A DNA stretch of 64,000 bases from Fodinibius sp034521915. GTDB lineage: Bacteria; Bacteroidota; Rhodothermia; Balneolales; Balneolaceae. Below, piece after piece: positions 33,088 through 42,816 of the stretch; within the stretch, counting starts at the first letter, position 1, and the number at the start of each line of letters is the position of its first letter. The DNA lies in contig NZ_JAXHLU010000004.1 of the NCBI RefSeq assembly GCF_034521915.1, positions 186,001 to 250,000 of the forward strand. The letters are read 5' to 3'. A program made the position numbers and the translations under genes. Below the pieces are notes generated by a model. It did not search any database. It saw nothing but the letters and a program-made list of their open reading frames with translations, and was not told where the DNA came from.

Positions 33088-33720
33088 CTATTTGACAAAA
33101 GCTTCTTTTTCAATAGAAAAGATTCGCTCACAAAGACTTAGCTCATCGGGATTATTGGAAGCAATAATAATCACCTTTTCAGGGGTATCAAAGGCTGTAA
33201 CAATTTCTGTGATAAGGTTTCGTCCCTCTTCATCCAGGTTTGATCCCGGTTCATCTAAAAGTAAAATATCAGGGTCATGAAACAAGGCCGAGGCCAGTCG
33301 CAGCCGTTGCTGTTGTCCCGTTGATAGTTTCCCAAACGGTTGATCAAGGGCATGCTTTAGCCCTACCTTGGAGATCCACAAATCAATAGTTTTAACATAA
33401 TTTGACTGGTGCCGCATCTTTGAAATGAATTCCAGGTTTTCGCGACAGCTTAGCTCATTGTAAAGATTGATGTACGGAGCAGCATATCCCAATTTGTTTT
33501 TAAGAGCTGTTTTATTGAGTGCAGTTCCATTATCTTTCCAAGCGATATCTCCCGAACTTGGGGGCAAAAGTCCACCGATACATTTTAGGAAAGTTGATTT
33601 TCCTGAACCGTTAGATCCGGCGATGCCAAGGGCAGTTGACTGGTGATCGAAGGAAACGTCCGAAAAAATAATATTCGGACCAAAAGACTTTTTCAGCTGT
33701 TTAACAGATAGCGTAATCAT
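33088..33720 (-). CDS. Orphan ABC transporter ATPase (CcmA-like)
   Basis: A 210-residue ABC ATPase: Walker A GSNGSGKST near 34-42, Q-loop-like region, signature LSTGQQQRLRLA near 133-144, Walker B DILLLDEPG near 152-160 and a switch region with Asn in place of the usual His (IIIASNNPDEL). The short length resembles the heme-exporter subunit CcmA. No permease gene adjoins it on either side. The ATG at 33720 is the likely start; the upstream ATG at 33744 is in frame but adds unconserved sequence. Confidence 0.8.
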   Translation of the reverse strand: MITLSVKQLKKSFGPNIIFSDVSFDHQSTALGIAGSNGSGKSTFLKCIGGLLPPSSGDIAWKDNGTALNKTALKNKLGYAAPYINLYNELSCRENLEFISKMRHQSNYVKTIDLWISKVGLKHALDQPFGKLSTGQQQRLRLASALFHDPDILLLDEPGSNLDEEGRNLITEIVTAFDTPEKVIIIASNNPDELSLCERIFSIEKEAFVK

Positions 33721-33895
33721 AGGCCAAAGGTAATAAGGTGTCATCAAATCCTAAATGAAAACTTTGGGTTGGATACATTTTTAAACTTATTACTCATTAA
33801 TGGAAAGGAAATTTCAAAAGATTCTCAGGATTTAACATATTGAGCCATTCTAAGGTTGTTTTGCCTTTCGCTAGACGATATATTTCCCAAAAATT

Positions 33896-35470
33896 ATGAA
33901 ACAAACCATACAGCAAATAACGCAAAGATTAATTGATCGTTTACCCGAAAACGATCAGTATTATACAGTTGAAGAACTTCGTTCGTGGGAGTTCCCTTCT
34001 TTTATTGTTCGCCGCATCAGCGTGGAATTAAGACGTAATCTTTCTGATTCGATGAACATCCCCAAAACAGATTGGGCCAACACCGGTGCTGATGCTGTGC
34101 TCGATGCCTGGCAAAAATTTATTGAGGCTATTCAAGATGAAGCCCGTCTGCCGGCTAGTTATGCGCAGGCTGTTATTGAAACTGCAGTTTCGGATGTCAT
34201 AGAAATGCTGGTTCAACCTCGAAAGAATGTACCGGACGTTATTTTTGGAGCCAAGGATGAGCTTTCGGTAGAGCAGTTGCACCAGCGATTAGAGGCAGTT
34301 GTCATTTATCGGCATTTTGCTGTTGTGCTTTACAGGTATATGCAGAAGAAGGATTTAGAATCACTGAGTAAAGAGCGCTGCTCAACTATTATTGCTCAGG
34401 CTGATGAGAAATTAACTTCCCGGTATTCTCCATTGAATTGGGCCCAGATGTTGGAGCCTCTTTTTCAGCTGCAGGAGGATGGTATCGATACTAATTTGTT
34501 GCGACTATTTTTTGAGGATAAAAAGATGCCGCGGATTGCTCGAAAGTTCGACTTGATGAATACAGTACTTAGTAGAGCCGAATTTATCGAAGTACTCTCA
34601 TCACCGGAATTGCTGGACTTTGATGGGTACGAAGATGATCAGTCATCACTGTTTGAGGATCAATCGCCTGCAAAAAAAGAAAAAGGTGATAATAATTCTC
34701 AGACTGTTTTGCCAAAAGAAGAGGATGAAGAATTACAACAAACCGAAGGTAATGAGCTGAAGGAATCTGAAGATCAACTGGTAAAACCTGATGAAACAGA
34801 AGAAATAGAAGATGCAGAGGATGGTTCTTTAAATGGAGCTTTTAAGGAAGAATCTGAACAAGAAGAGGATGAGGAAGTAACATCAGAAAATGAGGAAGAT
34901 GAAAAACAAGATTTTAAGGAGGAAACTGAAAAGAAAGATGATTTCGAAGAGATAGAAGAAGAGGAGCAAGAGCATTCTATACCAGAAAAAGTCCCTTCAT
35001 CTACAGAGGAACAAGAAGAATCGGAAACAGACACAGAAGTCTCCTCCGAATCTGAAGAGACCCCTATGTGGATGCGGTACATGAGTGACGAGGAGATCGA
35101 GGAGTATAAAAAGGAGCATGGAGCTGAAGCAGATGAGGAAGTTGATGAGGATGGATTTATTGATGAACCTATTATTGACTTGACAAAAGAAGATGCTTCG
35201 GATGAAGAGATCAAGAACCTCCGTGACATGCTATCGGATGACGAGGAGTTGTTTGTGGAGGAGATTTTTCGCGGTTCCGATCGTGCTTTTGATCAGGCGA
35301 TTGAGGATATTGCTGTCTATGATAGCTGGCGCGATGTTAGTAAGTATATTGAAAAAGATATTTTTAAACGCAACTTGGTTGATATGTACTCTGAGGCAGC
35401 GGTGGATTTTACCGATCGGCTGCAGAGTTATTTTTTGGAGAAACAAAATCGCAATAAACAAGAAAATTAG
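33896..35470 (+). CDS. Large acidic protein, unknown; couples with acyl-CoA carboxylase
   Basis: A 524-residue protein. The N-terminal 240 residues are predicted helical; residues about 245-410 are extremely Glu/Asp-rich and repetitive, probably disordered; the C-terminal 110 residues (from DEEIKNLRDML) look helical and folded. No signal peptide or family motif. The stop codon abuts the ATG of the carboxylase gene with zero spacing, so the two are co-transcribed. The conserved ends suggest a scaffold or adaptor role, which is a guess. Confidence 0.7.
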   Translation: MKQTIQQITQRLIDRLPENDQYYTVEELRSWEFPSFIVRRISVELRRNLSDSMNIPKTDWANTGADAVLDAWQKFIEAIQDEARLPASYAQAVIETAVSDVIEMLVQPRKNVPDVIFGAKDELSVEQLHQRLEAVVIYRHFAVVLYRYMQKKDLESLSKERCSTIIAQADEKLTSRYSPLNWAQMLEPLFQLQEDGIDTNLLRLFFEDKKMPRIARKFDLMNTVLSRAEFIEVLSSPELLDFDGYEDDQSSLFEDQSPAKKEKGDNNSQTVLPKEEDEELQQTEGNELKESEDQLVKPDETEEIEDAEDGSLNGAFKEESEQEEDEEVTSENEEDEKQDFKEETEKKDDFEEIEEEEQEHSIPEKVPSSTEEQEESETDTEVSSESEETPMWMRYMSDEEIEEYKKEHGAEADEEVDEDGFIDEPIIDLTKEDASDEEIKNLRDMLSDDEELFVEEIFRGSDRAFDQAIEDIAVYDSWRDVSKYIEKDIFKRNLVDMYSEAAVDFTDRLQSYFLEKQNRNKQEN

Positions 35471-37021
35471 ATGGCTTCGGATAAAAAGGTAGAGCGGCTA
35501 AAACAAAAACGTAAAGATGCGCAAAAGGGCGGAGGTGAAGAACGAATTCAAAAGCAGCATGACAAGGGAAAGCTGACTGCGCGCGAACGTATTGATATTT
35601 TACTGGACAAGGGATCATTTGAAGAAATCGATCCCTATGTAAAACATCGCAGTCACAAATTTGGTCTCGAAGACAAAAGAATAGACGGCGATGGAGTGGT
35701 TACCGGATTTGGAAAGATTCACGGTCGACCAATCTACGTATTTAGCCAGGATTTTACTGTCTTTGGAGGATCACTGTCGGAGACCCATGCCGAAAAGATC
35801 TGTAAGGTTATGGATATGGCTATGAAAAATGGCGTGCCCATCATCGGACTTAATGACTCGGGCGGTGCGCGGATTCAAGAAGGCGTATCCTCGCTGGGTG
35901 GTTATGCTGAAGTTTTTTGGCGTAATAGTATGGCATCGGGTGTAGTGCCCCAGTTTTCGGCCGTGATGGGTCCTTGTGCAGGCGGTGCGGTCTATAGTCC
36001 GGCCCTGACCGATTTTGTGTTTATGGTTAAAAATACCAGCTACATGTTTGTTACCGGTCCAAATGTAGTCAAGACCGTAACGCATGAAGAGGTCACATCT
36101 GAAGAATTGGGTGGGGCAAGCGCTCATGGATCAAAATCAGGTGTCGCACATTTTACGGAAGAGAACGATGCCATATGTTTGCAGGAGCTTCGAAAGCTGT
36201 TGACGTATGTACCCCAGAACTGTGAGGAGAAACCTCCGCGAGAAGAATCTAAAGCACCGGATTCTGCCAAGGCTAAAAAGCTGGATGACATCGTCCCCGA
36301 CAATGCCAATAAACCTTATGATATAAAGGAAGTTATTGAGGGTATTGTGGATAAAGATTCGTTCATGGAAGTCCATGAGCATTATGCCACAAACATTGTA
36401 GTAGGTTTTGCCCGAATTGACGGACGCAGTGTAGGCATTGTTGCCAATCAGCCTCTGTCACTGGCCGGGGTGCTTGATATCGATGCGTCGCTTAAAGGTG
36501 CTCGCTTTGTCCGTTTTTGTGATGCATTTAATATTCCATTGATAACATTTGAAGATGTGCCCGGATTTTTGCCCGGTACTGATCAGGAGTGGGGCGGAAT
36601 CATTAAACACGGTGCCAAGCTGTTGTACGCTTTTTGCGAGGCAACGGTGCCCAAGATGACGGTTATTACCCGGAAGGCGTACGGTGGAGCTTATGACGTG
36701 ATGAATTCCAAGCATATCCGTGCGGATTATAACGTGGCGTGGCCTACGGCCGAAATTGCAGTTATGGGACCAAAAGGAGCGGTGGAGATTATCTTCCGAA
36801 AAGAGATTGAGGCTGCCGACGATCCTGAAGCCAAAGAGCAGGAACTGATCGATTATTATAAAGAAGAGTTTGCGCATCCATATAAGGCTGCCGAACGTGG
36901 ATTTATTGATAACGTAATTCTGCCCAGCGAAACGCGTGAAAAGTTGATCCGAGCTTTGGATGTTTCCGAAAATAAGGTAGATCAAGTTCCTCAGAAGAAG
37001 CACGATAATCTGCCTTTATAA
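35471..37021 (+). CDS. pccB: Acyl-CoA (propionyl-CoA) carboxylase beta subunit
   Basis: A 516-residue carboxyltransferase of the PccB/methylmalonyl-CoA decarboxylase family: transfers CO2 from biotin to propionyl-CoA, giving (S)-methylmalonyl-CoA. The two crotonase-like halves are visible, with the glycine-rich GPCAGGAVYSPALTDF (acyl-CoA site, N-half) and RKAYGGAYDVMNSKH (C-half). The substrate choice is inferred from the epimerase at 27.3 kb; the biotin/alpha subunit is not in this window. Ends in a terminator. Confidence 0.93.
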   Translation: MASDKKVERLKQKRKDAQKGGGEERIQKQHDKGKLTARERIDILLDKGSFEEIDPYVKHRSHKFGLEDKRIDGDGVVTGFGKIHGRPIYVFSQDFTVFGGSLSETHAEKICKVMDMAMKNGVPIIGLNDSGGARIQEGVSSLGGYAEVFWRNSMASGVVPQFSAVMGPCAGGAVYSPALTDFVFMVKNTSYMFVTGPNVVKTVTHEEVTSEELGGASAHGSKSGVAHFTEENDAICLQELRKLLTYVPQNCEEKPPREESKAPDSAKAKKLDDIVPDNANKPYDIKEVIEGIVDKDSFMEVHEHYATNIVVGFARIDGRSVGIVANQPLSLAGVLDIDASLKGARFVRFCDAFNIPLITFEDVPGFLPGTDQEWGGIIKHGAKLLYAFCEATVPKMTVITRKAYGGAYDVMNSKHIRADYNVAWPTAEIAVMGPKGAVEIIFRKEIEAADDPEAKEQELIDYYKEEFAHPYKAAERGFIDNVILPSETREKLIRALDVSENKVDQVPQKKHDNLPL

Positions 37022-37041
37022 ACGTAAAGTAGGTGCTTACT

Positions 37042-37080
37042 AAGTCTCGTGCACTCTAGAAGTGTGCGAGACTTTTTTGT
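37042..37080 (+). terminator. Terminator after acyl-CoA carboxylase gene
   Basis: AAGTCTCGTGCAC/GTGTGCGAGACTT, a 13-bp stem with two wobble pairs and a 7-nt loop, then TTTTTG. Confidence 0.9.
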
Positions 37081-38562
37081 TTACTGGTTTTTACAGATTA
37101 AATCTTCAGCTATTTTTGCAGATGAAAGTACGCCCGGAAGACCCGCTCCTGGATGAGTGCCCGCTCCAACAAAAAACAGGTCATCTACATCTTCGGATTT
37201 GTTATGCGGTCGAAACCAGGCTGACTGGGTAAGAATAGGTTCTACCGAGAAGGCTGATCCCTTGTAACTGTTAAGCGTATTTTGGAAATGCAGGGGATCA
37301 ATGTGGTGTTCGACAATGATATTTTCTTCGAGGTCCGGCAGATAGTTTTCTTCCAAAAACGAAATGATGGCATCGCGGTATGGTTTGGCTTTTTCAGTCC
37401 AGTCGGTACCGCTGTCTAAATGGGGGACGGGAGAAAGTACATAAAATCCTTCACAGCCTTCGGGTGCCAAAGAAGGGTCTGTTTTTGTAGGCATGTGCAG
37501 GTACAGAGAAAAATCCTCAGCCAGCTTTTTATCATGGAATATATCGGAGAGCAGCTCTTGGTATCGTTCACCCAAAATAATATTGTGGTGTTCGAGTTCA
37601 GAATCCAAGTACCTCTTTTTTGTCCCAAAATAGATTACGAAGAGTGACATGCTGTACTTGGTACGCTCAATCTTACGATTTGTCCACGTTGTTCGTTCTT
37701 GTTCGGGGATCATATTGCGATAAGTGAAAGCCACATCCGCATTTGATACTACCTGATCAGCCGAATGTTCGCTCCCGTCGCTAAGTCGAATACCATCTGC
37801 TTTTCCATTGGTGATTGTAATTTCATCTACCTCAGCATTGTAATGTATGTTACCGCCTTGCTCTTCAATCAATTGAGTCAAAGCATTTACGATGGAGCCG
37901 GTTCCACCCATAGCATAATGCACGCCCCATTCGCGCTCTAAATAGTGTATCATGGCATAGATGGATGTGGTATCAAAGGGATTGCCACCTACCAGCAGGG
38001 GATGAAAAGAGAAAACCTTGCGCAGGAAATCATTTTCAATGTATTGTGCAATATATTTGTAAACTGTTTTGTGAGACTGTAGCCTGATAAGGTCGGGCAC
38101 TACTTTGATCATGTCCCACAGACTTAAAAAAGGCTTATCGGCAAGTTCAACAAAACCCTTGTTAAAAATGGCTTTGGTTGTTTTGAGAAACTTGGTATAC
38201 CCTTCTTTATCGTCAGGATTCCATTGCTCAATCTCGTTTAAAACAAACTCGTGATCTCCGTTGTAGTCGAATTTTTGGCCTTCGGCATTGAATATCCGGT
38301 AAAAGGGGTCGCAGGGGACGAGTTCAAAATAGTCCTCTCGTTTCTTCCCGGCTGCCTCGAAAATTTCATCAAATAAAAAGGGAGCGGTAATTACCGTGGG
38401 GCCCCCGTCAAATTTAAAGCCGTCCATCTCATAGACGTATGCGCGTCCGCCTGGCTTGTCGCGTTTTTCAAAAACTTCGACTTCGTGTCCTCGTGATAAT
38501 AGTCGTGATGCTGTTGCTAGTCCGCCAAAGCCGCTTCCAATGACAATTATTTTTTTCTTCAT
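37081..38562 (-). CDS. crtI: Phytoene-desaturase-family oxidoreductase (CrtI-like)
   Basis: A 493-residue FAD-dependent carotenoid desaturase-type protein. The Rossmann motif KIIVIGSGFGGLATASRL is at the N-terminus (about 3-20), a GGRAYVYEMDGFKFDGGPTVI stretch follows, and the C-terminal FVGAGTHPGAGLPGVLSSA motif is the bacterial CrtI signature. The start is the ATG at 38562, in front of the Rossmann motif; an earlier GTG/ATG at 38616 would add an unconserved peptide. With crtZ near the right end it supports carotenoid production. The exact reaction (phytoene versus other carotenoid) is not determinable here. Confidence 0.9.
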   Translation of the reverse strand: MKKKIIVIGSGFGGLATASRLLSRGHEVEVFEKRDKPGGRAYVYEMDGFKFDGGPTVITAPFLFDEIFEAAGKKREDYFELVPCDPFYRIFNAEGQKFDYNGDHEFVLNEIEQWNPDDKEGYTKFLKTTKAIFNKGFVELADKPFLSLWDMIKVVPDLIRLQSHKTVYKYIAQYIENDFLRKVFSFHPLLVGGNPFDTTSIYAMIHYLEREWGVHYAMGGTGSIVNALTQLIEEQGGNIHYNAEVDEITITNGKADGIRLSDGSEHSADQVVSNADVAFTYRNMIPEQERTTWTNRKIERTKYSMSLFVIYFGTKKRYLDSELEHHNIILGERYQELLSDIFHDKKLAEDFSLYLHMPTKTDPSLAPEGCEGFYVLSPVPHLDSGTDWTEKAKPYRDAIISFLEENYLPDLEENIIVEHHIDPLHFQNTLNSYKGSAFSVEPILTQSAWFRPHNKSEDVDDLFFVGAGTHPGAGLPGVLSSAKIAEDLICKNQ

Positions 38563-38648
38563 CTGTAAATGATATATGGGATTAATGCAGATGCTACAAC
38601 CACAAAATGGGTTCAATACATTCCGACAGATAGAGAAATTTATAAAAA

Positions 38649-39311
38649 TTAATTTTCTATCTGTTTTACATAACCACTAAAGCCCTGCCTTTTAAGCTGG
38701 CGCTGTTTTTTACGGGCGTTATTTTTATCGGTATAAATACCGTGGTACACACGGTATACTGTTTTGTTGCCCATTTTTATCTTTTCAACTCGGGCGCCGC
38801 GTATTTTTTTTGCGTGAGCTCGGGCTTGATGCTCACGATTAAATGAAGCGAGTTGTACCGTGTAGGTAGGTACTTTTAGATTAGTTACTCTTGAATTTTT
38901 GAGGTCTCCCTCTAACAGAATTAATTCTACAGGGGCAGTACCGGGCCCAAGCATATCTATTTTATCAGCGGCTTTTTTAGACAAGTCGATAACACGGTTT
39001 TTAGCATAGGGGCCTCGATCGTTGATGCGAACCGCTACGGATTTTCCATTATTCAGATTCTTAACCTTAACTACAGTATTGAAAGGAAGAGTCCGGTGTG
39101 CAGCCGTAAGACCGTACATGTCGTAAGTTTCACCGTTGGCTGTTAATTTGCCATCGAAATTGGGACCATACCAACTTGCTACTCCTTCCTCAATTTTTTC
39201 GCCCGCCTCATGGGATTTGGGAGCATCATCAGTTTTTCCGAAGCGTGAGCTGGTCCCACAAGAACTAATAAATAAACTGATTGCTATGATAAATATGGGA
39301 AGATATCGCAA
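38649..39311 (-). CDS. rlpA: RlpA-like lipoprotein with SPOR domain
   Basis: A 220-residue septal-ring lytic transglycosylase-like protein. The signal and lipobox FISSC place a lipid on Cys18; the double-psi beta-barrel (about 42-130) has ASWYGPNFDGKLTANGE and RINDRGPYAKNRVIDLS; a SPOR peptidoglycan-binding domain follows (about 148-218). Family members cleave denuded glycan at the septum. The start codon appears to be TTG at 39311; no in-frame ATG precedes the signal peptide before a stop. Likely an outer-membrane lipoprotein. Confidence 0.9.
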   Translation of the reverse strand: MRYLPIFIIAISLFISSCGTSSRFGKTDDAPKSHEAGEKIEEGVASWYGPNFDGKLTANGETYDMYGLTAAHRTLPFNTVVKVKNLNNGKSVAVRINDRGPYAKNRVIDLSKKAADKIDMLGPGTAPVELILLEGDLKNSRVTNLKVPTYTVQLASFNREHQARAHAKKIRGARVEKIKMGNKTVYRVYHGIYTDKNNARKKQRQLKRQGFSGYVKQIEN

Positions 39312-39517
39312 GATAATTACGTCTGAAGTTTAAAGGATGTTGTAATATATTTTTACAGGATATAAAAATCCACAGTACATATAGTAAAACTAAATCAAGT
39401 TTTTAGTAATTAAATGTGGTTCATTTTGTTTCGTACTGAAGATAAAAGGAAGGGAATTATTGAGCTGATCATCCAGATACTTCGAGATGATCATTCTTTA
39501 TTATCAGTGGATATGAG

Positions 39518-39589
39518 AGCCGATGGTGAGATTCGAACTCACGACCTATTCTTTACGAGAGAATCGCTCTACCCCTGAGCTACATCGGC
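39518..39589 (-). tRNA. tRNA-Thr (CGT)
   Basis: On the minus strand GCCGATG...CATCGGC closes the acceptor, D-arm GCTC...GAGC, anticodon arm ATTCT-CTCGTAA-AGAAT with anticodon CGT, T-arm GTGAG-TTCGAAT-CTCAC, discriminator T. 72 nt; CCA is not encoded. Confidence 0.96.
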
Positions 39590-39602
39590 TTAAACAGGTG
39601 AT

Positions 39603-39634
39603 CAAATATAACTACTATACTGCTTTGATAGCAA
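39603..39634 (-). promoter_or_regulatory. tRNA-Thr promoter (TTG-N21-TATATTTG)
   Basis: On the minus strand TTG (39632-39634), 21 nt, TATATTTG (39603-39610), ending 14 nt before the tRNA 5' end. The octamer and spacing equal those of the tRNA-Gly promoter. Confidence 0.65.
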
Positions 39635-39705
39635 GCCTAAGAGAAAAATTAAATTGGAGATCGAACAAGCTCTTGTCTATCTTCGATGATCAATTATAAA
39701 AGCAT

Positions 39706-40323
39706 ATGGAAGATTATATAGCAAGCTATCCCGTTACATTTTATTTAGTGGTTGCCAACGTAATTGTATCGCTGGGTGCCCTGTATCTATATCCCAAATT
39801 TATTGAGAAAGGGTATTTAAAACCCTATCGGACCGTCAGAGAAAACAGTTGGTATGAGATGCTCACGTCAGGGTTTTTGCATGCTAATTTGGGTCATCTT
39901 TTTGTGAACATGTTTACCCTGTACTTTTTTGGACCTATAATGGAACGGATATTAGGCGGCGGTTACTTTTTGGGATTATATCTTACGGGGCTTATTGTGG
40001 CCGGTATACCGTCAGTCATAAAATTTAAAGATGATCCTAACTATGCTACGTTGGGGGCCTCGGGAGCAGTAGGATCAGTTCTTTTTGCCTTTATTTTTCT
40101 ATTTCCGATGGAAAAAATTTACCTGATGCTGATACCTGTCCCAATTCCCGCCTTTGTTTTTGCTATCCTTTATTTAATCTACAGCATGTACGCCAGTAAA
40201 CAGGAGCGCGGAAAGATAAATCACGAGGCTCATCTGGCAGGAGCCCTTTGGGGTATTTTATACCTGGTGATTTTTGTTCCAAATACCATTGATCATTTTC
40301 TAACTGTATTTAAACTGATCTGA
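39706..40323 (+). CDS. Rhomboid-family intramembrane serine protease
   Basis: A 205-residue six-TM rhomboid protease. Conserved features: HANLGHLFVNMFTLYFFG near residues 64-81 (His and Asn of helix 2), catalytic Ser in LGASGAVGSVLF near 110-121 and the catalytic His in EAHLAGALWG near 171-180. It cleaves TM substrates within the membrane; substrate unknown. Divergent from tRNA-Thr. Confidence 0.93.
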   Translation: MEDYIASYPVTFYLVVANVIVSLGALYLYPKFIEKGYLKPYRTVRENSWYEMLTSGFLHANLGHLFVNMFTLYFFGPIMERILGGGYFLGLYLTGLIVAGIPSVIKFKDDPNYATLGASGAVGSVLFAFIFLFPMEKIYLMLIPVPIPAFVFAILYLIYSMYASKQERGKINHEAHLAGALWGILYLVIFVPNTIDHFLTVFKLI

Positions 40324-40336
40324 TTTTAGAAACTGT

Positions 40337-41416
40337 TTAACCGTTCTCTTTTCTAAAAGTTTTCATGAAATTGACCAGTGCTTCTACGCTTTCCATTGGA
40401 CATGCATTATACATGCTGGCACGGATTCCACCCACACTGCGATGTCCTTTTAATGCATATAGGTCCTGTTCTTCGGCTTCTGATAAGAACTTGGATTCGA
40501 GTTCTTTGGAAGGAAGTCGAAAAGTGGCATTCATCAGTGAACGAGAATCTTTTTCTACGGCACCGCGATAAAAATCATCCCGATCAATTTCGTCATAAAG
40601 CAGTTCGGCTTTCTCTTTATTGAAGGATTTAAAGTATTCCAGGCCACCCTTGTCTTGAATCCACTCCAATACCAGATTCACCATATACACATTGAAAACC
40701 GGAGGAGTATTGAAAATTTTTTCCGCATGTGTTTGATATTGTAAAATAGTTGGTACACCGTTGGTATTTGCTTTCTGCAGAAAATCTTTACGAATAATAA
40801 CAACAGTTACTCCTGCAGGACCAATGTTTTTCTGAGCACCTGCATAAATTATTCCATATCGGGATACATCAATAGGTTTGGATAGGAAATCTGAAGAGGC
40901 ATCACAAACTAATGGAATTCCATTGGTTTCGGGTTCTTTCGGAAATTGAGTGCCTGCAACTGTGTTATTTGAAGTAAAATGGACATAAGCGGGATTATCA
41001 CTAAAGTTCAGCTCATCATCCGTTGGCACTCGATCGTAACCGGTTTCGCTGCTGCTGTAAGGACGATGAACATCACCAAAAATTTTAGCTTCCTTGATGG
41101 CTTTATTCGACCATCGACCGGTGTCAATGTAATCGGCTGTCTGATGCTCATCCAAAAAGTTAAAAGGAACCATCATAAACTGTGAGCTAGCCCCGCCTTG
41201 CAGGAACATAATTTTAAAATCATCCCCAAGATTTAGCAGGTCACGAATACGCGCTTTTGCCTGACGGTCAATCTCGGTGTATTGGGCGGTTCGGTGGCTG
41301 ATTTCCATCACCGATCGTCCCATATTTTGAAAGTTAGTAAGTTCTTGTTGGGCTTTTTCTAATACTTCAAGCGGAAGTGTTGCTGGTCCTGCACTAAAGT
41401 TGTGAACGTGTTTCAT
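40337..41416 (-). CDS. serC: Phosphoserine aminotransferase
   Basis: A 359-residue PLP enzyme making 3-phosphoserine from 3-phosphohydroxypyruvate and glutamate (serine, and pyridoxine, synthesis). It begins with the HNFSAGPATLP motif, has GGASSQF near 73-79 for phosphate/PLP contacts, and the Schiff-base Lys in YAGAQKNIGPAGVTVV near 190-205. The C-terminus GHRSVGGIRASMYNA matches the family. The upstream DUF1015 gene ends 26 nt before its start, so they are one operon. Confidence 0.96.
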   Translation of the reverse strand: MKHVHNFSAGPATLPLEVLEKAQQELTNFQNMGRSVMEISHRTAQYTEIDRQAKARIRDLLNLGDDFKIMFLQGGASSQFMMVPFNFLDEHQTADYIDTGRWSNKAIKEAKIFGDVHRPYSSSETGYDRVPTDDELNFSDNPAYVHFTSNNTVAGTQFPKEPETNGIPLVCDASSDFLSKPIDVSRYGIIYAGAQKNIGPAGVTVVIIRKDFLQKANTNGVPTILQYQTHAEKIFNTPPVFNVYMVNLVLEWIQDKGGLEYFKSFNKEKAELLYDEIDRDDFYRGAVEKDSRSLMNATFRLPSKELESKFLSEAEEQDLYALKGHRSVGGIRASMYNACPMESVEALVNFMKTFRKENG

Positions 41417-41442
41417 AAGTGAATAACATAGAATGTTAACAA

Positions 41443-42651
41443 TTAAAAAGTGTGGACAAGTAGTCCCGATCGCAGTTTTGGTTCAAACCAAGTTGACTTG
41501 GGTGGCATGAGTCGGCCTTCATCAGATACTTCTACTAATTCTTCTATGCTTGTAGCGTACATACTGATAGCCAGTTCGGCTGTTCCATTATCTACAAGTT
41601 TTTCTAATTCTTCTGTACCTCGTATTCCTCCGACAAATGAAATGTTTTCGTTACGACGAGGATCATCGATATCAAGCAATGGAGAAAGGACAAACTCTTG
41701 CAGTCGATGTACATCGAGTTTTTGTACGCTGTTGGGATTGTTAGCCAAAGGTAGTTCCATGCTGTACCAGTCTCCATCAATATAAATACGAATGGTTCCT
41801 TTTTCGGATGGTTGGGGATTAGCATCTGGAGTGAGGCTGAATTTATGCTTCAGTGTGTTTAAAAAATTATTGGGGATAGTATGAACAACTCGATTGTACG
41901 GTAGAATATTCATATTAGACATCGGAAAAATCACTGCCGGGAAGAAGTTGTATTCTTCGTTGCCGGTATGAACCGAATTGTTCTTACGTTTCTGTTTAGC
42001 TGCCCGAGAGGCACTTTTACACCGGTGGTGGCCATCGGCTATATACAAATGAGAGATTGATTTAAATGCATTAACAAATGCTTCGGTTTTGTCGGCTCGC
42101 CACAATTTATGGATGACACCGTCAGAAGCTTCGAATTCAAAAAGAGGTTCTCCCTCAGTCGTTTTTTTGATGAGGTTTTCGGTTGCCTGATCATCTTTAT
42201 ACGTCAACATGACCGGTTCGGCGTGAGCCTGCTGGGTGAGAATGTGTCGCGTACGGTCATCCTCTTTGTCGGGTCGTGTCAGTTCGTGCTTTAGTATTAC
42301 TTTATTGTCATAATCTTCTACCGAAACGCAGGCAAAAATACCGGTTTGAGGGCGCCCGTTTCTTATTAATCGATATACATATAGCTGTGGTTGCTTTTCT
42401 TGTTGAAGGATGCCGTTTCCCAGAAATTTATTTAGGTTTTCGGCTCCCATGTCATATACTTCATCATCATGCGGATCGGTTCCCTCCGGCAAATCAATTT
42501 CTGGTCGAACAACATGAAGAAAACTTTTGGGATTGCCTTTGGCAATTGAACGTGCTTCTTTAACGCTTACAACATCGTAGGGAACACACGCAATTTGTTC
42601 CACGTTTTTGGGATCCGGATGCCAGGCTTTAAATGGTTTTAGAATGGCCAT
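41443..42651 (-). CDS. DUF1015-family protein
   Basis: A 402-residue DUF1015 protein. Family marks: an N-terminal KPFKAWHPDP and VPYDVVSVKEAR block, LYVYR in the middle, YIADGHHRCKSA near 200-211, and a C-terminal MPPKSTWFEPKLRSGLLVH tail. The function is unknown; the gene is commonly found beside serine-biosynthesis genes, here directly upstream of serC, so a role linked to serine or phosphoserine metabolism is plausible but unproven. Confidence 0.9.
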   Translation of the reverse strand: MAILKPFKAWHPDPKNVEQIACVPYDVVSVKEARSIAKGNPKSFLHVVRPEIDLPEGTDPHDDEVYDMGAENLNKFLGNGILQQEKQPQLYVYRLIRNGRPQTGIFACVSVEDYDNKVILKHELTRPDKEDDRTRHILTQQAHAEPVMLTYKDDQATENLIKKTTEGEPLFEFEASDGVIHKLWRADKTEAFVNAFKSISHLYIADGHHRCKSASRAAKQKRKNNSVHTGNEEYNFFPAVIFPMSNMNILPYNRVVHTIPNNFLNTLKHKFSLTPDANPQPSEKGTIRIYIDGDWYSMELPLANNPNSVQKLDVHRLQEFVLSPLLDIDDPRRNENISFVGGIRGTEELEKLVDNGTAELAISMYATSIEELVEVSDEGRLMPPKSTWFEPKLRSGLLVHTF

Positions 42652-42816
42652 GAAACGGAATTGCTATTTATTATTTGTTTTGTATTGAGCCCTCTAAAGT
42701 ACTTGGATGTTGACAATATTTAAAGAGTTTTTTAAAGATATATATAGGTTAAAGAAGTTAATTCTTTATCATAAAGAACTTATTTTAAGATCAATTTTGA
42801 ACAAAAATTATTAGAT

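Noticed and set aside
34774..35229. 151-codon Ser-rich minus-strand ORF
   Set aside because: It is the antisense of the Glu/Asp-rich region of the acidic protein; GAA/GAG/GAT runs read backwards give TTC/CTC/ATC (Ser-rich in frame shift).
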